DNA of 47,792 bases from Lentisphaerae bacterium GWF2_50_93 (GCA_001804815.1 MHBI01000115.1:1-47792), one strand, 5' to 3'. Positions 24,789-34,215 are shown, numbered from the stretch's first letter. Notes: generated by a model from the letters alone, not told the origin. Numbers and translations are program-made.

Positions 24789-25331
24789 ATGGTGACTTCG
24801 ATCCTCGACATTGATCTGGACTACTTCAACCTCGTCAGCGATCCAGTCCAGGAACTGTCGGAAATGCTCGCCTGGGCGAACCGTCCTGTTGACATCCTGG
24901 CTGATAAACACGCCGATGCAATGCGCCGATGGGTGGAACTTGTAGCTTCCGGGAAACTCTCATCTCCCTCGCACATCCTGCATGCTGATGAGCACCACGA
25001 CATGATGGATCAGAAAAGCAGCATCAACATCGCAAACGTCATGTACCACGCCATGTCGAGGTGGCCGAAATGCCGTGTGTACTGGATGACGCAGGACTCA
25101 ATCGACACACCCGCCATGTGGCTTGACGACAATGTGTGGAAGCGATTGAGAACACGATTCCGTACGGGAAATAAGAGGCCACGAAAGTGGCCGACTCCAG
25201 ATTTCCTTTCGGTGACGGTCAGTGCGGATTTCATCCGCCCCGATCTCAAGGACACCTTGATGGATGAAATCATGCGCAGGGAAAAGAAATGGCACAGCTG
25301 CGGCAGGCTACATACCGTAGAAGAACATTAA
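24789..25331 (+). CDS. UPF0489-like protein (arginase/deacetylase-like fold)
   Basis: 180 residues. It opens with SILDIDLDYFNL and has SHILHADEHHDMM near residue 63. These paired Asp- and His-rich strands are like those of the UPF0489 family, related to the arginase/histone deacetylase fold, where such residues bind metal. The remainder (TVSADFIRPD near residue 150) supplies a further Asp. The function of UPF0489 proteins is unknown. It is a plus-strand gene ending three bases before the convergent exonuclease gene. Confidence 0.55.
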   Translation: MVTSILDIDLDYFNLVSDPVQELSEMLAWANRPVDILADKHADAMRRWVELVASGKLSSPSHILHADEHHDMMDQKSSINIANVMYHAMSRWPKCRVYWMTQDSIDTPAMWLDDNVWKRLRTRFRTGNKRPRKWPTPDFLSVTVSADFIRPDLKDTLMDEIMRREKKWHSCGRLHTVEEH

Positions 25332-25334
25332 CTT

Positions 25335-26002
25335 TCAGCCTTCTCCCAAGACCGGTGAAGATCGCAGGGCCTTGCCATTCCCCTCTTCCTCTGCCAGCTT
25401 GTCGAGATATTTCGGGGCTGTTGCTTTTGATTTCTTCATAATCGCATGGTAGATCTCACGGCTGGGCGCTTTTCCGCCAATTCTGTCACTGATGATGTTC
25501 CCAATGCGTTTCCAGAGTTCAACGGTCAGCATGACATCGTATAGGGCCCGGCGATAGTTCCCATCGGCTGGTGAGGATAGGTTCAGATGTTGAGTCAGGC
25601 TTCCGAGCTTGTAGCTGGGAAGATCCGGAATCAGGCGTCTGGAAAGCTTCATCGTGCAGAAGAACGTGCGTTCATGGGTGGTGCCGGATCGGTTCATCTC
25701 CGCATGGTAGAACCGGGAATCAAATGAGGCGTTATGCGCCACGCATGGGCGTTCGCCCAGGAACCGCATCAGATCCGGCATCACACATCTTCGGGACTGG
25801 GCTTGCCTTTGAACATCTCATCAGTAATGCCGGTAAGGTCGGTTATGAAGAATGGCAGACGGTAGCCGGGATGCACCAGCTGGACAAATGAGTCGGCAAC
25901 CTCGCCGTCCTTTACGATCACCGCCGCCACCTCGATCACACGGCAGCAGTCCGGACTGAGGCCGGTAGTCTCGAAATCTATGACTGCAAATTCATTGGAC
26001 AT
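25335..26002 (-). pseudogene. DnaQ-like DEDDh exonuclease split by a 2-bp TG duplication
   Basis: The first frame (ATG 26002 with GGAGGGGATACAGG) gives MSNEFAVIDFETTGLSPD and ends at KGKPSPEDV after 73 residues. The next frame (25335-25784) continues at once with MPDLMRFLGERPCVAHNASFDSRF. DNA at the joint reads GATGTGTGATG; removing one TG restores an uninterrupted protein of about 221 residues. The exonuclease I motif (DFET, Asp and Glu) and motif II (HNASFD) are intact. In motif III the usual H-x4-D is replaced: YRRALYD has Arg (CGC) where His (CAC) is expected. The gene is thus damaged twice. It follows the zinc-finger gene by 20 bases. Confidence 0.75.
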
Positions 26003-26022
26003 CCTGTATCCCCTCCGTCCGT

Positions 26023-26241
26023 CTAAGGCAGAAGCCGCTTAATTACCTTATGCATATTGTTCACAATCCGCTGGTTTACTCCGTTGTCCTTGGAGAGAGT
26101 GTTAAACGGAATGACTTCAGCAATGTCCCGAGTCCCTTTGCATTTCGGATATTTGGAGCATCCGTAGAATTGCTTCCCGGAATCATTTCTTCTATGCCGT
26201 ACCGTCATCAGGGAATGGCATTTAGGACAAAAAACAGGCAT
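26023..26241 (-). CDS. small topoisomerase-type C4 zinc-finger protein
   Basis: 72 residues from ATG 26241, chosen because GGAGCG lies four bases upstream; a longer frame to 26310 has no such site. FCPKCHSLMTVRHRR and FYGCSKYPKCKGT form the C-x2-C...C-x5-C zinc ribbon found in repeats at the C-terminus of topoisomerase I and in stand-alone small proteins, where it binds single-stranded DNA. The rest is a short basic tail. It is the first gene of a two-gene minus-strand unit with the exonuclease. Confidence 0.75.
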   Translation of the reverse strand: MPVFCPKCHSLMTVRHRRNDSGKQFYGCSKYPKCKGTRDIAEVIPFNTLSKDNGVNQRIVNNMHKVIKRLLP

Positions 26242-26412
26242 TTTTCGCTCCATGAAAAAGGTTTTTCCGCACGTTGAAGCATAGGATAAGATGGAAGCTT
26301 TCAAAGTCAAGGCGCAATACTCGCTTCCTACTGTTCATCCTAAGTCCGATGAAGATCGCGAGTCTTGGAATAAGCAGACACATGACAAGCGCCACTGGGA
26401 AATAGATGAAGA

Positions 26413-26448
26413 GTTGACAAAGAATGGGAAATTTGGTATGATGTCAAC
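26413..26448 (+). promoter_or_regulatory. consensus promoter inside a 7-bp inverted repeat
   Basis: TTGACA (26414-26419) and TATGAT (26437-26442) are 17 bases apart. The promoter is framed by GTTGACA (26413-26419) and TGTCAAC (26442-26448), a perfect inverted repeat that may be an operator. It drives the response regulator at 26493. Confidence 0.65.
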
Positions 26449-26492
26449 ACGATAAAGCAGAACAGGTGATAACAATATCGGAGGGACATGAG

Positions 26493-26915
26493 GTGGAATT
26501 CGCATTGATCGGGCTTCCTGATAAAAGCGGGTTTAAAACGATGATCCTGATAGTGGACGACGATGATCTTCTGAGGAATTTCTATTCCCGTGTCCTGACC
26601 GACGAAGGGCATGAAACCGTATGCGCGGCCGATGGAGGCGAGGCGATCGGCATCCTTGAAGGCGGAAAGCATGATATAGGACTCGCCATAATAGATCTCC
26701 TGATGCCTGTAAAAACCGGCTGGGAGCTGATTCAATACATGAAGAAAAGCAGGAAGTACAAGGATGTGCCAATCATCGCAATCACAGCTGTCGCCGCATC
26801 ATTTGATGAATTTGAAAAAGTCAGGAGAACCTGCCAGGCCGTGATGCACAAGGGTGATTTTGACCTCAGTAAATTCAAGGATACGGTCAAGGCGCAGCTA
26901 AAAAACAATCTCTGA
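26493..26915 (+). CDS. single-domain response regulator (CheY-like)
   Basis: About 140 residues from a GTG start with GGAGGG seven bases upstream; ATG 26541 would shorten it to the bare receiver. The receiver shows the acidic cluster VDDDD (about 21-25), phospho-acceptor Asp68 in AIIDLLMP, the conserved AITA strand near residue 102 and Lys in VMHKGDF. There is no output domain, so it acts by protein contacts. It lies among other two-component genes but next to no kinase, so its partner is unknown. Confidence 0.85.
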   Translation: MEFALIGLPDKSGFKTMILIVDDDDLLRNFYSRVLTDEGHETVCAADGGEAIGILEGGKHDIGLAIIDLLMPVKTGWELIQYMKKSRKYKDVPIIAITAVAASFDEFEKVRRTCQAVMHKGDFDLSKFKDTVKAQLKNNL

Positions 26916-27057
26916 TATATCCTCATATACTCGGCATCCCGCCATCTTCGCCCGAACTGGCCATCAAAAATATTCACTGGCATCAGCATCCTGTATTTGC
27001 CGATGCTGCGTCCACAAAGAAAAATGGGGATCCGGAAATGCAAAAGCCCAGACGGGA

Positions 27058-27636
27058 TCACCGGGACAGCACGTCCCTGATCCTCTCGATCAGCACCAGG
27101 GGCTCGAACGGCTTCTCAAGCACGCAGAGCGCTCCGGCAGTGAGTATGTCCCTGATGTCGCTGTCGCGGGCATATCCAGTTATGACAATCGCCCTGATAT
27201 CGGGATTGATCCTCTTCATGTTGATGAAGGCCTCGTATCCGTCCATTTTAGGCATCTTCATGTCCAGGAGCACAAGGTCTATGCCGGTATAAAGCCTGGA
27301 ATAGTATTCAACCGCGTCTTCGCCGCTGCAGCAGGTGATGATCCTGTATCCCTGTAAATGCAGCATGTCCGAGAGCATGCCGCAGAAGTTGCCCTCGTCG
27401 TCGACTATGAGTATCCCCTGGATTCTTGCACTGTTCTCCGGATCCGCGGAGCCGATGGATTCCAGTTTGACGCGCCTGAGGCATTCACTGCATATCCCGT
27501 AGTCCGGCGTGATCCTGCCGCCATACGGGATCTCCCATCTCCTGGTGTCGAGGACGTTCCTGCACCAGGAGCATATCACCGGAATGGTCTTGACCTCTGA
27601 ACCCAGCATTACGCAGAACAATTCGGTGTCCGACAT
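27058..27636 (-). CDS. response regulator with N-terminal zinc ribbon
   Basis: 192 residues from ATG 27636, which has GAGAGGTG upstream. The N-terminus holds ICSWC (Cys22, Cys25) and GICSEC (Cys49, Cys52), a four-cysteine ribbon resembling the 'ICSWCK...GICPEC' motif usually found at the end of histidine kinases and phosphatases. A complete receiver follows (about 72-190) with VDDEG, phospho-acceptor Asp125 in LLDMKMP, VITG and LEKPF. Having this ribbon at the front of a lone receiver is unusual. No DNA-binding domain is present. The small gene at 27715 lies upstream on the same strand. Confidence 0.85.
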   Translation of the reverse strand: MSDTELFCVMLGSEVKTIPVICSWCRNVLDTRRWEIPYGGRITPDYGICSECLRRVKLESIGSADPENSARIQGILIVDDEGNFCGMLSDMLHLQGYRIITCCSGEDAVEYYSRLYTGIDLVLLDMKMPKMDGYEAFINMKRINPDIRAIVITGYARDSDIRDILTAGALCVLEKPFEPLVLIERIRDVLSR

Positions 27637-27714
27637 GATGCACCTCTCTTGTTGGGAATGCGGTACGTTTTCCGCTGGCATACAATGTCTTCTCCACAGA
27701 ACCACTAGTCGGCA

Positions 27715-27939
27715 TCAGATGTCCGACTTGATGTCCTCGAGCATGAGCCCGACCTTGTCGAAGTCGACCGGCACATATCCCTTCTTGATGATAAGGTCGC
27801 AGAGTTCCAACCATTTCGAGTGATCCCACTGGCTGTCATTCTTTCTGGCGAAGTCTTCAAGTATACCGCTCCTCGAGATCCTCTGCAGGTTCTCTTCAGC
27901 GCTGTACTGTGCTGGTCCGTCCTTTGAATTCTTCCTCAT
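27715..27939 (-). CDS. small hypothetical protein upstream of the zinc-ribbon regulator
   Basis: 74 residues with a strong AAGGAGGG seven bases before the ATG. It is charged and helical (SKWLELCDLIIKKGYVPVDFDKVGLMLEDIKSDI) with no membrane segment. I do not recognise it. The gap to the response regulator on the same strand is 78 bases, so the pair may be cotranscribed. Confidence 0.55.
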   Translation of the reverse strand: MRKNSKDGPAQYSAEENLQRISRSGILEDFARKNDSQWDHSKWLELCDLIIKKGYVPVDFDKVGLMLEDIKSDI

Positions 27940-28165
27940 AATCCCTCCTTCCCTTTGGTTTGTCCGGCATGTTCGAAACGATTTTTCAGGTTATAAAGGG
28001 GCTTTTCCGTTTTTGCACAACAATCACCCTTTGGTAATCAAGCATTTTTCCTGCCAAGCATATGAAAATATTGAAGAAAACGCAGATAATCTTACGAAGA
28101 CGGTGCGCTGGCAAATCCTCGTGCATTACACCATGAATACTGCGAAAAAGACGGATAAATATCAA

Positions 28166-28194
28166 TTGACATTCAGTTGCCATTGTGTTATAAT
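28166..28194 (+). promoter_or_regulatory. perfect sigma-70 promoter of the Cys-rich histidine kinase
   Basis: TTGACA (28166-28171), 17 bases, TATAAT (28189-28194): both boxes match consensus exactly, about 50 bases before the kinase start at 28245. Confidence 0.75.
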
Positions 28195-28244
28195 CGTCCG
28201 ATATATGTGTGTTTTACGGGGGACGTGAAAGGATACGACGCTGA

Positions 28245-29324
28245 ATGGACAGTAATGTGACCCTCTCTCTGCAAGGCAGGAACTGCATCAGTTTCCTGAA
28301 CATGATACAGCACCGCGTAATGCTGACTTCTCCGGACAGGAAAGTGGTCTTCGCCAACATCCATGCCGAGAAATCCCTCGGCGGGCATATCAGGGGAATG
28401 CGCTGCTACAACGTGATCCATGATACCGAAATGCCTTCGAAGAACTGTGCGGAATGTACGGTCTACCTGGGCGGTGTTTCCGGCTGTACAAGGCTTGGTG
28501 CCTGCAGGCGGGACACAAAAGTTGGGAAAGTTCATGCATTACCCATCTCAGGCAGCGACAATGTGGTCAGCAATATCCTATACGTCTTCGATTCAACTGT
28601 GGACGAAGCGGAGTCCATAAGGAAGGCCTTCGACACGAAGGTCCTCTATGCCAGGGGAGTCCTGCACGACCTGAACAACCTCCTTGCCAGCACGAGGCTC
28701 AATGCCGAGGCTGCAAGGCTGAATACAGCCGGGGATCCTCTGACCTGCGGCATACTCGACAGCTGCATCAGTGCCTCAGGGAAATCGGCCCACCTCGTCA
28801 GAAACCTTGTATCCTTCCTGAGGGATGATTCCGACGGGCATGAGAACATGGATATGGGCCCTGTGGATATCGAGGATATCATCCGGGATTCTGCAGGCCT
28901 TTTCCTGGACGCTAATGATGTCAGGTTTACCATGTCCTCGCAACTAGGGAATGGTTTTGTCCGAGGCGACAGGATCAGGCTGTTCCAGCTGTTCAACAAT
29001 CTTTTCATAAATGCCAGGGAGGCGAGGCCAAAGGACCTGGTTGTGACCGCCACTCTGTCCTGGCTGACACTCGCGGATGGAAATACCTTCGGACTAGCTC
29101 CAGGAAAATATGCCGGGATAGCAGTTGCAGACAACGGTTGCGGGATCGCGAAAGAGCACATCAGTCACATATTCGATCCGTATTTCACGATGAAGAAGAC
29201 AGGTTCCGGGTTGGGGCTTTCAATATGCCACCGGATCGCGTTGGGGGACGGAGGCGCGATAAGCGCCGAATCGGAGCCCGGTGCATGAACGGTCTTCACT
29301 GTGTTTCTGCCGCAATGGGTGTAG
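28245..29324 (+). pseudogene. cytoplasmic PAS histidine kinase cut 12 residues short by an in-frame TGA
   Basis: 347 residues to the TGA at 29286-29288; the same frame continues as TVFTVFLPQWV and ends at TAG 29322-29324. Kinases of this type end 'PGxGTxFTvyLP', so the TGA stands where GGA (Gly) is expected. Residues 15-115 form a PAS-like domain with Cys54, Cys68, Cys71, Cys81 and Cys87, a spacing that suggests metal or redox sensing. The phospho-accepting His141 lies in LHDLNNLLAS, the N box is LFNNLFINAREAR and the G boxes are VADNGCGIA and GSGLGLSI. Loss of the last strand may leave a weakly active kinase, so it could still be functional. No membrane segment is seen. Confidence 0.7.
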
Positions 29325-29332
29325 GACTACGG

Positions 29333-29710
29333 TCAGTCAGTTCCTGATGGAAGCCCGCCCAATATGCTGTCAATCTGTCCGAATTCGAAGGGTTTTTGGC
29401 AGGAACTGCGAATAATGTATTCCGCTCTTCTCTGCCTTCTCCTTCGGGACGCTCCCCGACATGGCCACTATCCTGGGATTCCCGTATTTCTGCGGATCAA
29501 GGAATATCATCTCCGCGATCTCCCATCCGATGCCGTCGCCCAGGTTGTGGTCGAGGAATATCAGGTCGAACCTGTTCTCAGCGCACAGGGAGGCCGCTTC
29601 CGCAAGGGAGGGCGTTTCTGTTATAAGGAAGTCCCCCCTTCCGCCTGATGATGGCGGAGATCAGCGTCCTGACCCCCTGAATCATCGTCTGCTATGAGAA
29701 CCTTGTGCAT
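29333..29710 (-). pseudogene. response-regulator receiver with three homopolymer frameshifts
   Basis: From ATG 29710 (CGGAGG upstream) the reading MHKVLIADDD breaks at a run of five C (29673-29677), again at six C (29633-29638) and a third time at five T (29393-29397). Removing one base from each run restores a continuous receiver: SGVRTLISAIIRRKGD, LAEAASLCAENRFDLIFLDHNLGDGIG, then RIVAMSG, FLPKPFEFGQ and a TGA at 29333. It would have about 125 residues, the normal length, with Asp in FLDHN as phospho-acceptor. It follows the hybrid kinase on the same strand and resembles the truncated receiver at 22257. Either decay by slippage or uncorrected homopolymer errors. Confidence 0.75.
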
Positions 29711-29876
29711 AAAACCTCCGTTTTTTCTTCCAGTATAGCATTTTCATTGCCAGACTGGCGGAAAACCGGTACATTACATGATGTCTTGAAAATCCAAAGG
29801 CGTGTTGAAGGACTGTGTGAAGCTGATATCTATTAGGAAGAAAAAAACGTATGCTGATCGGAAAGATTTACTCGAG

Positions 29877-32800
29877 TCATTTCCCCAGTGCCTCGCGGAT
29901 CTTCACTGCGAGGCTGGATGCAGTGAACGGCTTTTCGAGGAAGTTCACGTCCTTGTCGAGCACTCCGTGATGGGCGATGACGTTCGAAGTGTATCCGGAC
30001 ATGAATATGCATTTGATGCCGGGACGTTTTTCCCTGAGAGAGTTCCAGAGATCCCTGCCGTTCATCTCCGGCATCACCACGTCTGTTACCAGCAGGTGGA
30101 TTTCCCCTCCATGTCCTTCCGAGAGCTGGACGGCCTTATGCGGGGAGTCGGTTGCGATGACAGTGTAGCCGAGCTGCTGCAGTATTCTGCCGGACAGGGT
30201 CAGGATTGCCTTCTCGTCTTCGGCAATCAGGATTGTCTCTGAGCCTCCCGGCAAGGCCTGTTCCGCCTCGCTTTCCTCCTTTTCCGTTTTCTTCTCCGAC
30301 GCATCGGATGGGAAGTACAGTTTGAATGTGGTTCCCTTGCCTGGTTCGCTGTAGACGCCGATGAAACCGTCGTTCTGCCTGACGATGCCATAAACCGTCG
30401 CAAGCCCAAGTCCGGTTCCCTTCCCCAGAGGCTTCGTCGTAAAGAACGGTTCAAAGATGCGGCTGATTGTCTCCTTGTCCATTCCGCATCCGCTGTCGCT
30501 GATGGAAAGCTCGACATATCGACCAGGTACCGCATCGGCATGCATCCTGCAGAAGTCCCCGTCGACATCCGCGTTCCTGGTCTCAATTATGATCCTTCCG
30601 GAGCCCTGGATGGCATCCCTTGCGTTTACCGTGATGTTCGCGAGCACCTGGTCGAGTTGGGTGGGATCCATTTTCACCAGCCACAGGCCATTGCCCGGCT
30701 TCCACAACAGTTCAATGTTCTCCCCGATGAGCCGTCCCAGCATCTTCAGCATACCTGCCATGGTTTCGTTAAGATCAAGGACCTGCGGGATTATGGTCTG
30801 TTTCCGGGCGAAGGCCAGAAGCTGCCTTGTCAGATCGGAGGAACGCTGGCTGGCCTTCCTGATTTCAAGCAGATATTTGGCGACATCCCCCTCGGCAGGC
30901 ACTTCCGCTGCAGCCATGTTCGCATAACCAAGGATTACCTGGAGCATGTTGTTGAAATCGTGCGCCACCCCTCCAGCGAGCTGCCCCACCGCCTCCATCT
31001 TCTGCGACTGGATCAGCTGGTTCTTCAATTTTTCACTTTCATCCTCCAGCCTTTTCCTTTCAGTTATGTCGTTTGCGATCCCGCTTACCGCAATGACATT
31101 TCCGCTCTTGTCGATGACAGGCATTTCAATCACCCTGAGTGTGTGGATGTTCCCGTTCCTGTGGCGTATCTCTACAAGGTAGGGTTGCTGTTGTTCGCCC
31201 CGGATGCTTCCTTCGGTGTGGCGGATGCGTTCCTGGTTTGCCGAATTGTCGGTCAGGTAGCTGGTATAATTACGGCAGAACTCCCCGGATGAATAACCAA
31301 GGATGCTTGCAATGGACGGGCTGACATATTCAAAGACGCCGTTGACATTGTGCCTGTAGAAGAAATATTCGCCGCTGAGGCTTTCCACAATCTGCCGGTA
31401 CTTCCCTTCGCTTTCATGCAATGAGTTCTCGGTGCTGATTCTCTGAATTTCCTTCTCGGAGAATTCCATGGAGAACGAGATGTCCATCGCCAACTCATCG
31501 AGCAGTTTGACCTCCTCCTCGTCAAAGAAGTCCCGTTCGCACGCGTGGAAACTGATTACCCCCTTCGTTTTGCCGGACACTTTCAAGGGAAATGAGGCCG
31601 CAGAGAGGAAACCGAGCGTGCCTGCGTCCTTCCTGCAGTGGTTCGAACCCATGTCCGCGCATCCAATGCTGCTGCATATTGCATGTTCCCCATGGCTCAG
31701 AGAGCTCCGTATGGTACAGGGGTTCGGGCGGTTGTCATTCACCGAGGAAATCACTTCATTGAGATATCCTCCCTTGTCCTGGCCTGAAAATGCGGTTATC
31801 TGGAATTTTTGCGTCACCTCATCCACGAGGCCTATCCATGCGAGAGGGAAATTCCCCTTTTCGACGGCAATATCACAGGCTTTACTGAAAAGCTCCCCCT
31901 GGTCCCTGATTCGCACAATCGCCTGGTTGATGTCGCTCAGCACCGCGTAGACGCGGTTCAGTTTCCGTATCCTCTCCTCGGCGTGTTTTCTCCCGGTGAT
32001 ATCGAGTGAAAGGATGAACAGCCCCTCGGGGACCGGAAGCGTGCTCAGTTCATGCCACCCCGAGGAGCCATCTTGGAATGCGAATTTGAACTCGGAGTTG
32101 TCCGCCTCACGCTTTTCCATGCACCGGTTGAGAAAGAAATACATTTCAGTCTTTTCAAATCCGGGGAATATCTCCATCACCGTCCGTCCGATCATGTCCT
32201 CCTTCTTCTGCCGTCCGAACTTCGCGGCTGAATCATTCAGATAGAGATAGCTCCAGTCAAATCCGATTATCTGGCAGCCTTCCATCATGTTGTCAAGAGT
32301 CCGCCTGAAACCGGCCTCCTTTTCGCGCATGGCTTCAGCAGAGAGGAACTTTTCCCGGTAGAAGCGCATCTGCTGGCTCCTCCATATCAGCCATACCCCT
32401 GTTCCCAGACCGAACAGGATTGCCGCAATTACCAGCAGCATCTCCCTCGTCTGTCCGCGCAACGGTGCGTAGACTTCCTCGGAGGACGTCCTGCTTACGA
32501 GGAACCATGGCGAACCGGGAACTGTGCGTATCGCGGCTATGACCGGCATTCCCCTGTAGTCGACACCTTCCATGATTCCCTCGTATCCAAGTGCCGCTCT
32601 TGCGGCAGGAACATCCTTTCTCGCCAGAGGTATCCGCAGGCTTAGAGCTGAATTTTTCCTGAATTTCAGTTCATTTAGGAAAAGGACATCGTCTCCGTCA
32701 CGGCGGACAAGAAGCGTTTCGGAAGTTTCACTTGGAGTAGGCCATTTGCCGATCAGAGGGTATATGTATTCCGAAGGATCTATCCTTAGGACGATTGCTC

Positions 32801-34010
32801 CAACCGGCTTTTCCCTGTCTCCTCCACGGACTGGGACTACAAGGGACAGATGGAGGTTTCCGCTGCTTTCGTTCCTGTAGAAGTCCTGGAACACAATTTC
32901 TCCTGTTTTGATGGCTTCTGTCACGCTTTTCCTGACCGGTTCCGGAAGCGATTCTTCTTTTTCAGGCATAGATAGCCTAATATTGCCGCTGGAGTCCAGC
33001 AGCAAAACCCTGTCATACTGGCAACCAGAATGATATTTGGCCAGCCAGTTTTCCAGCTCTGCTTTGTTCCGGCGGACATCGATGCCATCAAAATACTGCT
33101 TGACCAGAAGGCTCAGAGAGGGATTTTTGTGGAGGATTGAAGCATCGCCGAGACGCTCCTTCCTGAACTGGTTGAGCTCGCTAACCTTGAGATCTGCGAC
33201 CGCCGAAATTTGCTGTTCGATTCCGGCCCGAAACTGCCTTCCGTTGTTCCTGAGATGGAAATAGCTCGCAATAATGATACCGAGGGCGCAGATGGCAAAT
33301 ACCATGACGAGAACGAACAGGGAGATGGCAGAATGGCGGTCGGAGACAAGCTGGGACTTCCTCCGGAGATTGTCTCCGGAGGCCATGAGCAATGAAATGC
33401 CAAGGGACATGAGGGCGAAGGAGGTCGGAAGGGCCGGCGGAATCAGGTTGCTCCCGTACAGGAATGGTCCTCCAAGAAAATATGCGGCTGAAAAAATCAA
33501 GCTTGCCATGAGAACCAGTGCGGCGGCGCAGAAAGCAAGAAAGGAGGTCCGGTGATTTTCTTTCGAGGATAAAACCAGGAGCAGGAACGAAATGCCTGAA
33601 AATATGAAACAGAATGCGGTGGCCGGGGACATGTGCCCCGTCGGAATCCCTTCGAATGTCCCGGAGATATCGATGAAAAGATGTTCTGCGTCTAAATATC
33701 TTCCTGAAAGGGAAGTCGAAAGCAGCAGCGTAGAAACTGCGATTGCAGTCAGGCAGGGCAATACCATCGCCACCTTGAATTTGTGATTGCGGGAAATCTG
33801 CGAAAGAAAAAGCGGAAGGATTCCATATAGCAGGAATAGTAATGCCGTGCTTGGAGCCATCGGGACCATGTCAGTCCCGAAGCTGCATAGGGAGGGAATT
33901 CCGGCTATCCATCCGGCAAGAGCTGCGATACCGAATCCGGCGGTGACTATCCCGCAGACACGGGCAAGCAGCCCCATGATACCGCTTTCTTTTTTTTCAA
34001 AATTATTCAT
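29877..34010 (-). CDS. hybrid sensor histidine kinase: membrane sensor, PAS-GAF-PAS, kinase, receiver
   Basis: 1377 residues. Six hydrophobic segments occupy residues about 12-210, a seventh 228-252; an extracytoplasmic Cache-like sensor follows (about 255-515, with ending FLVSRTSSEEVY) and another span at 523-545. Inside the cell: PAS (about 565-675), GAF (690-855), PAS (870-985), the dimerisation domain with His1017 in GGVAHDFNNML, the ATPase domain (N box NITVNARDAI, G boxes SDSGCGMD and GKGTGLGLA) and a C-terminal receiver (1260-1375) with Asp1310 in LLVTDVVMPEMNG and Lys in FLEKPF. It senses an external and probably also a cytoplasmic signal, and passes phosphate to its own receiver. The broken receiver gene follows it. 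Confidence 0.92.
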   Translation of the reverse strand: MNNFEKKESGIMGLLARVCGIVTAGFGIAALAGWIAGIPSLCSFGTDMVPMAPSTALLFLLYGILPLFLSQISRNHKFKVAMVLPCLTAIAVSTLLLSTSLSGRYLDAEHLFIDISGTFEGIPTGHMSPATAFCFIFSGISFLLLVLSSKENHRTSFLAFCAAALVLMASLIFSAAYFLGGPFLYGSNLIPPALPTSFALMSLGISLLMASGDNLRRKSQLVSDRHSAISLFVLVMVFAICALGIIIASYFHLRNNGRQFRAGIEQQISAVADLKVSELNQFRKERLGDASILHKNPSLSLLVKQYFDGIDVRRNKAELENWLAKYHSGCQYDRVLLLDSSGNIRLSMPEKEESLPEPVRKSVTEAIKTGEIVFQDFYRNESSGNLHLSLVVPVRGGDREKPVGAIVLRIDPSEYIYPLIGKWPTPSETSETLLVRRDGDDVLFLNELKFRKNSALSLRIPLARKDVPAARAALGYEGIMEGVDYRGMPVIAAIRTVPGSPWFLVSRTSSEEVYAPLRGQTREMLLVIAAILFGLGTGVWLIWRSQQMRFYREKFLSAEAMREKEAGFRRTLDNMMEGCQIIGFDWSYLYLNDSAAKFGRQKKEDMIGRTVMEIFPGFEKTEMYFFLNRCMEKREADNSEFKFAFQDGSSGWHELSTLPVPEGLFILSLDITGRKHAEERIRKLNRVYAVLSDINQAIVRIRDQGELFSKACDIAVEKGNFPLAWIGLVDEVTQKFQITAFSGQDKGGYLNEVISSVNDNRPNPCTIRSSLSHGEHAICSSIGCADMGSNHCRKDAGTLGFLSAASFPLKVSGKTKGVISFHACERDFFDEEEVKLLDELAMDISFSMEFSEKEIQRISTENSLHESEGKYRQIVESLSGEYFFYRHNVNGVFEYVSPSIASILGYSSGEFCRNYTSYLTDNSANQERIRHTEGSIRGEQQQPYLVEIRHRNGNIHTLRVIEMPVIDKSGNVIAVSGIANDITERKRLEDESEKLKNQLIQSQKMEAVGQLAGGVAHDFNNMLQVILGYANMAAAEVPAEGDVAKYLLEIRKASQRSSDLTRQLLAFARKQTIIPQVLDLNETMAGMLKMLGRLIGENIELLWKPGNGLWLVKMDPTQLDQVLANITVNARDAIQGSGRIIIETRNADVDGDFCRMHADAVPGRYVELSISDSGCGMDKETISRIFEPFFTTKPLGKGTGLGLATVYGIVRQNDGFIGVYSEPGKGTTFKLYFPSDASEKKTEKEESEAEQALPGGSETILIAEDEKAILTLSGRILQQLGYTVIATDSPHKAVQLSEGHGGEIHLLVTDVVMPEMNGRDLWNSLREKRPGIKCIFMSGYTSNVIAHHGVLDKDVNFLEKPFTASSLAVKIREALGK

Positions 34011-34067
34011 CGCGTTGGCATCCAGTGAATTCCGCTTCCTTCAGTACCTGTCACCTGTTATGTTTGA

Positions 34068-34096
34068 AATATAAGGTTTCATTGGACTTATGTCAA
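34068..34096 (-). promoter_or_regulatory. consensus promoter of the hybrid kinase
   Basis: On the minus strand TTGACA (34091-34096), 17 bases, TATATT (34068-34073), about 58 bases before the ATG at 34010. Confidence 0.65.
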
Positions 34097-34215
34097 CAGG
34101 GCTGGGAATGTGGATGAATTCAGAGAAGCTGAAATGCCATGGGTAGGGTTTTTCCCCATTGCCTTCGAGCGTTATACTCCATTGCAGCGGATTTGAATGC
34201 AAGTAGTGTAAGGAT

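Noticed and set aside
28245..29324. TGA read as glycine (genetic code 25)
   Set aside because: The in-frame TGA at 29286 stands for Gly, but TGA ends several intact genes here (10653, 40871, 42618) at the right place, so the code is standard.
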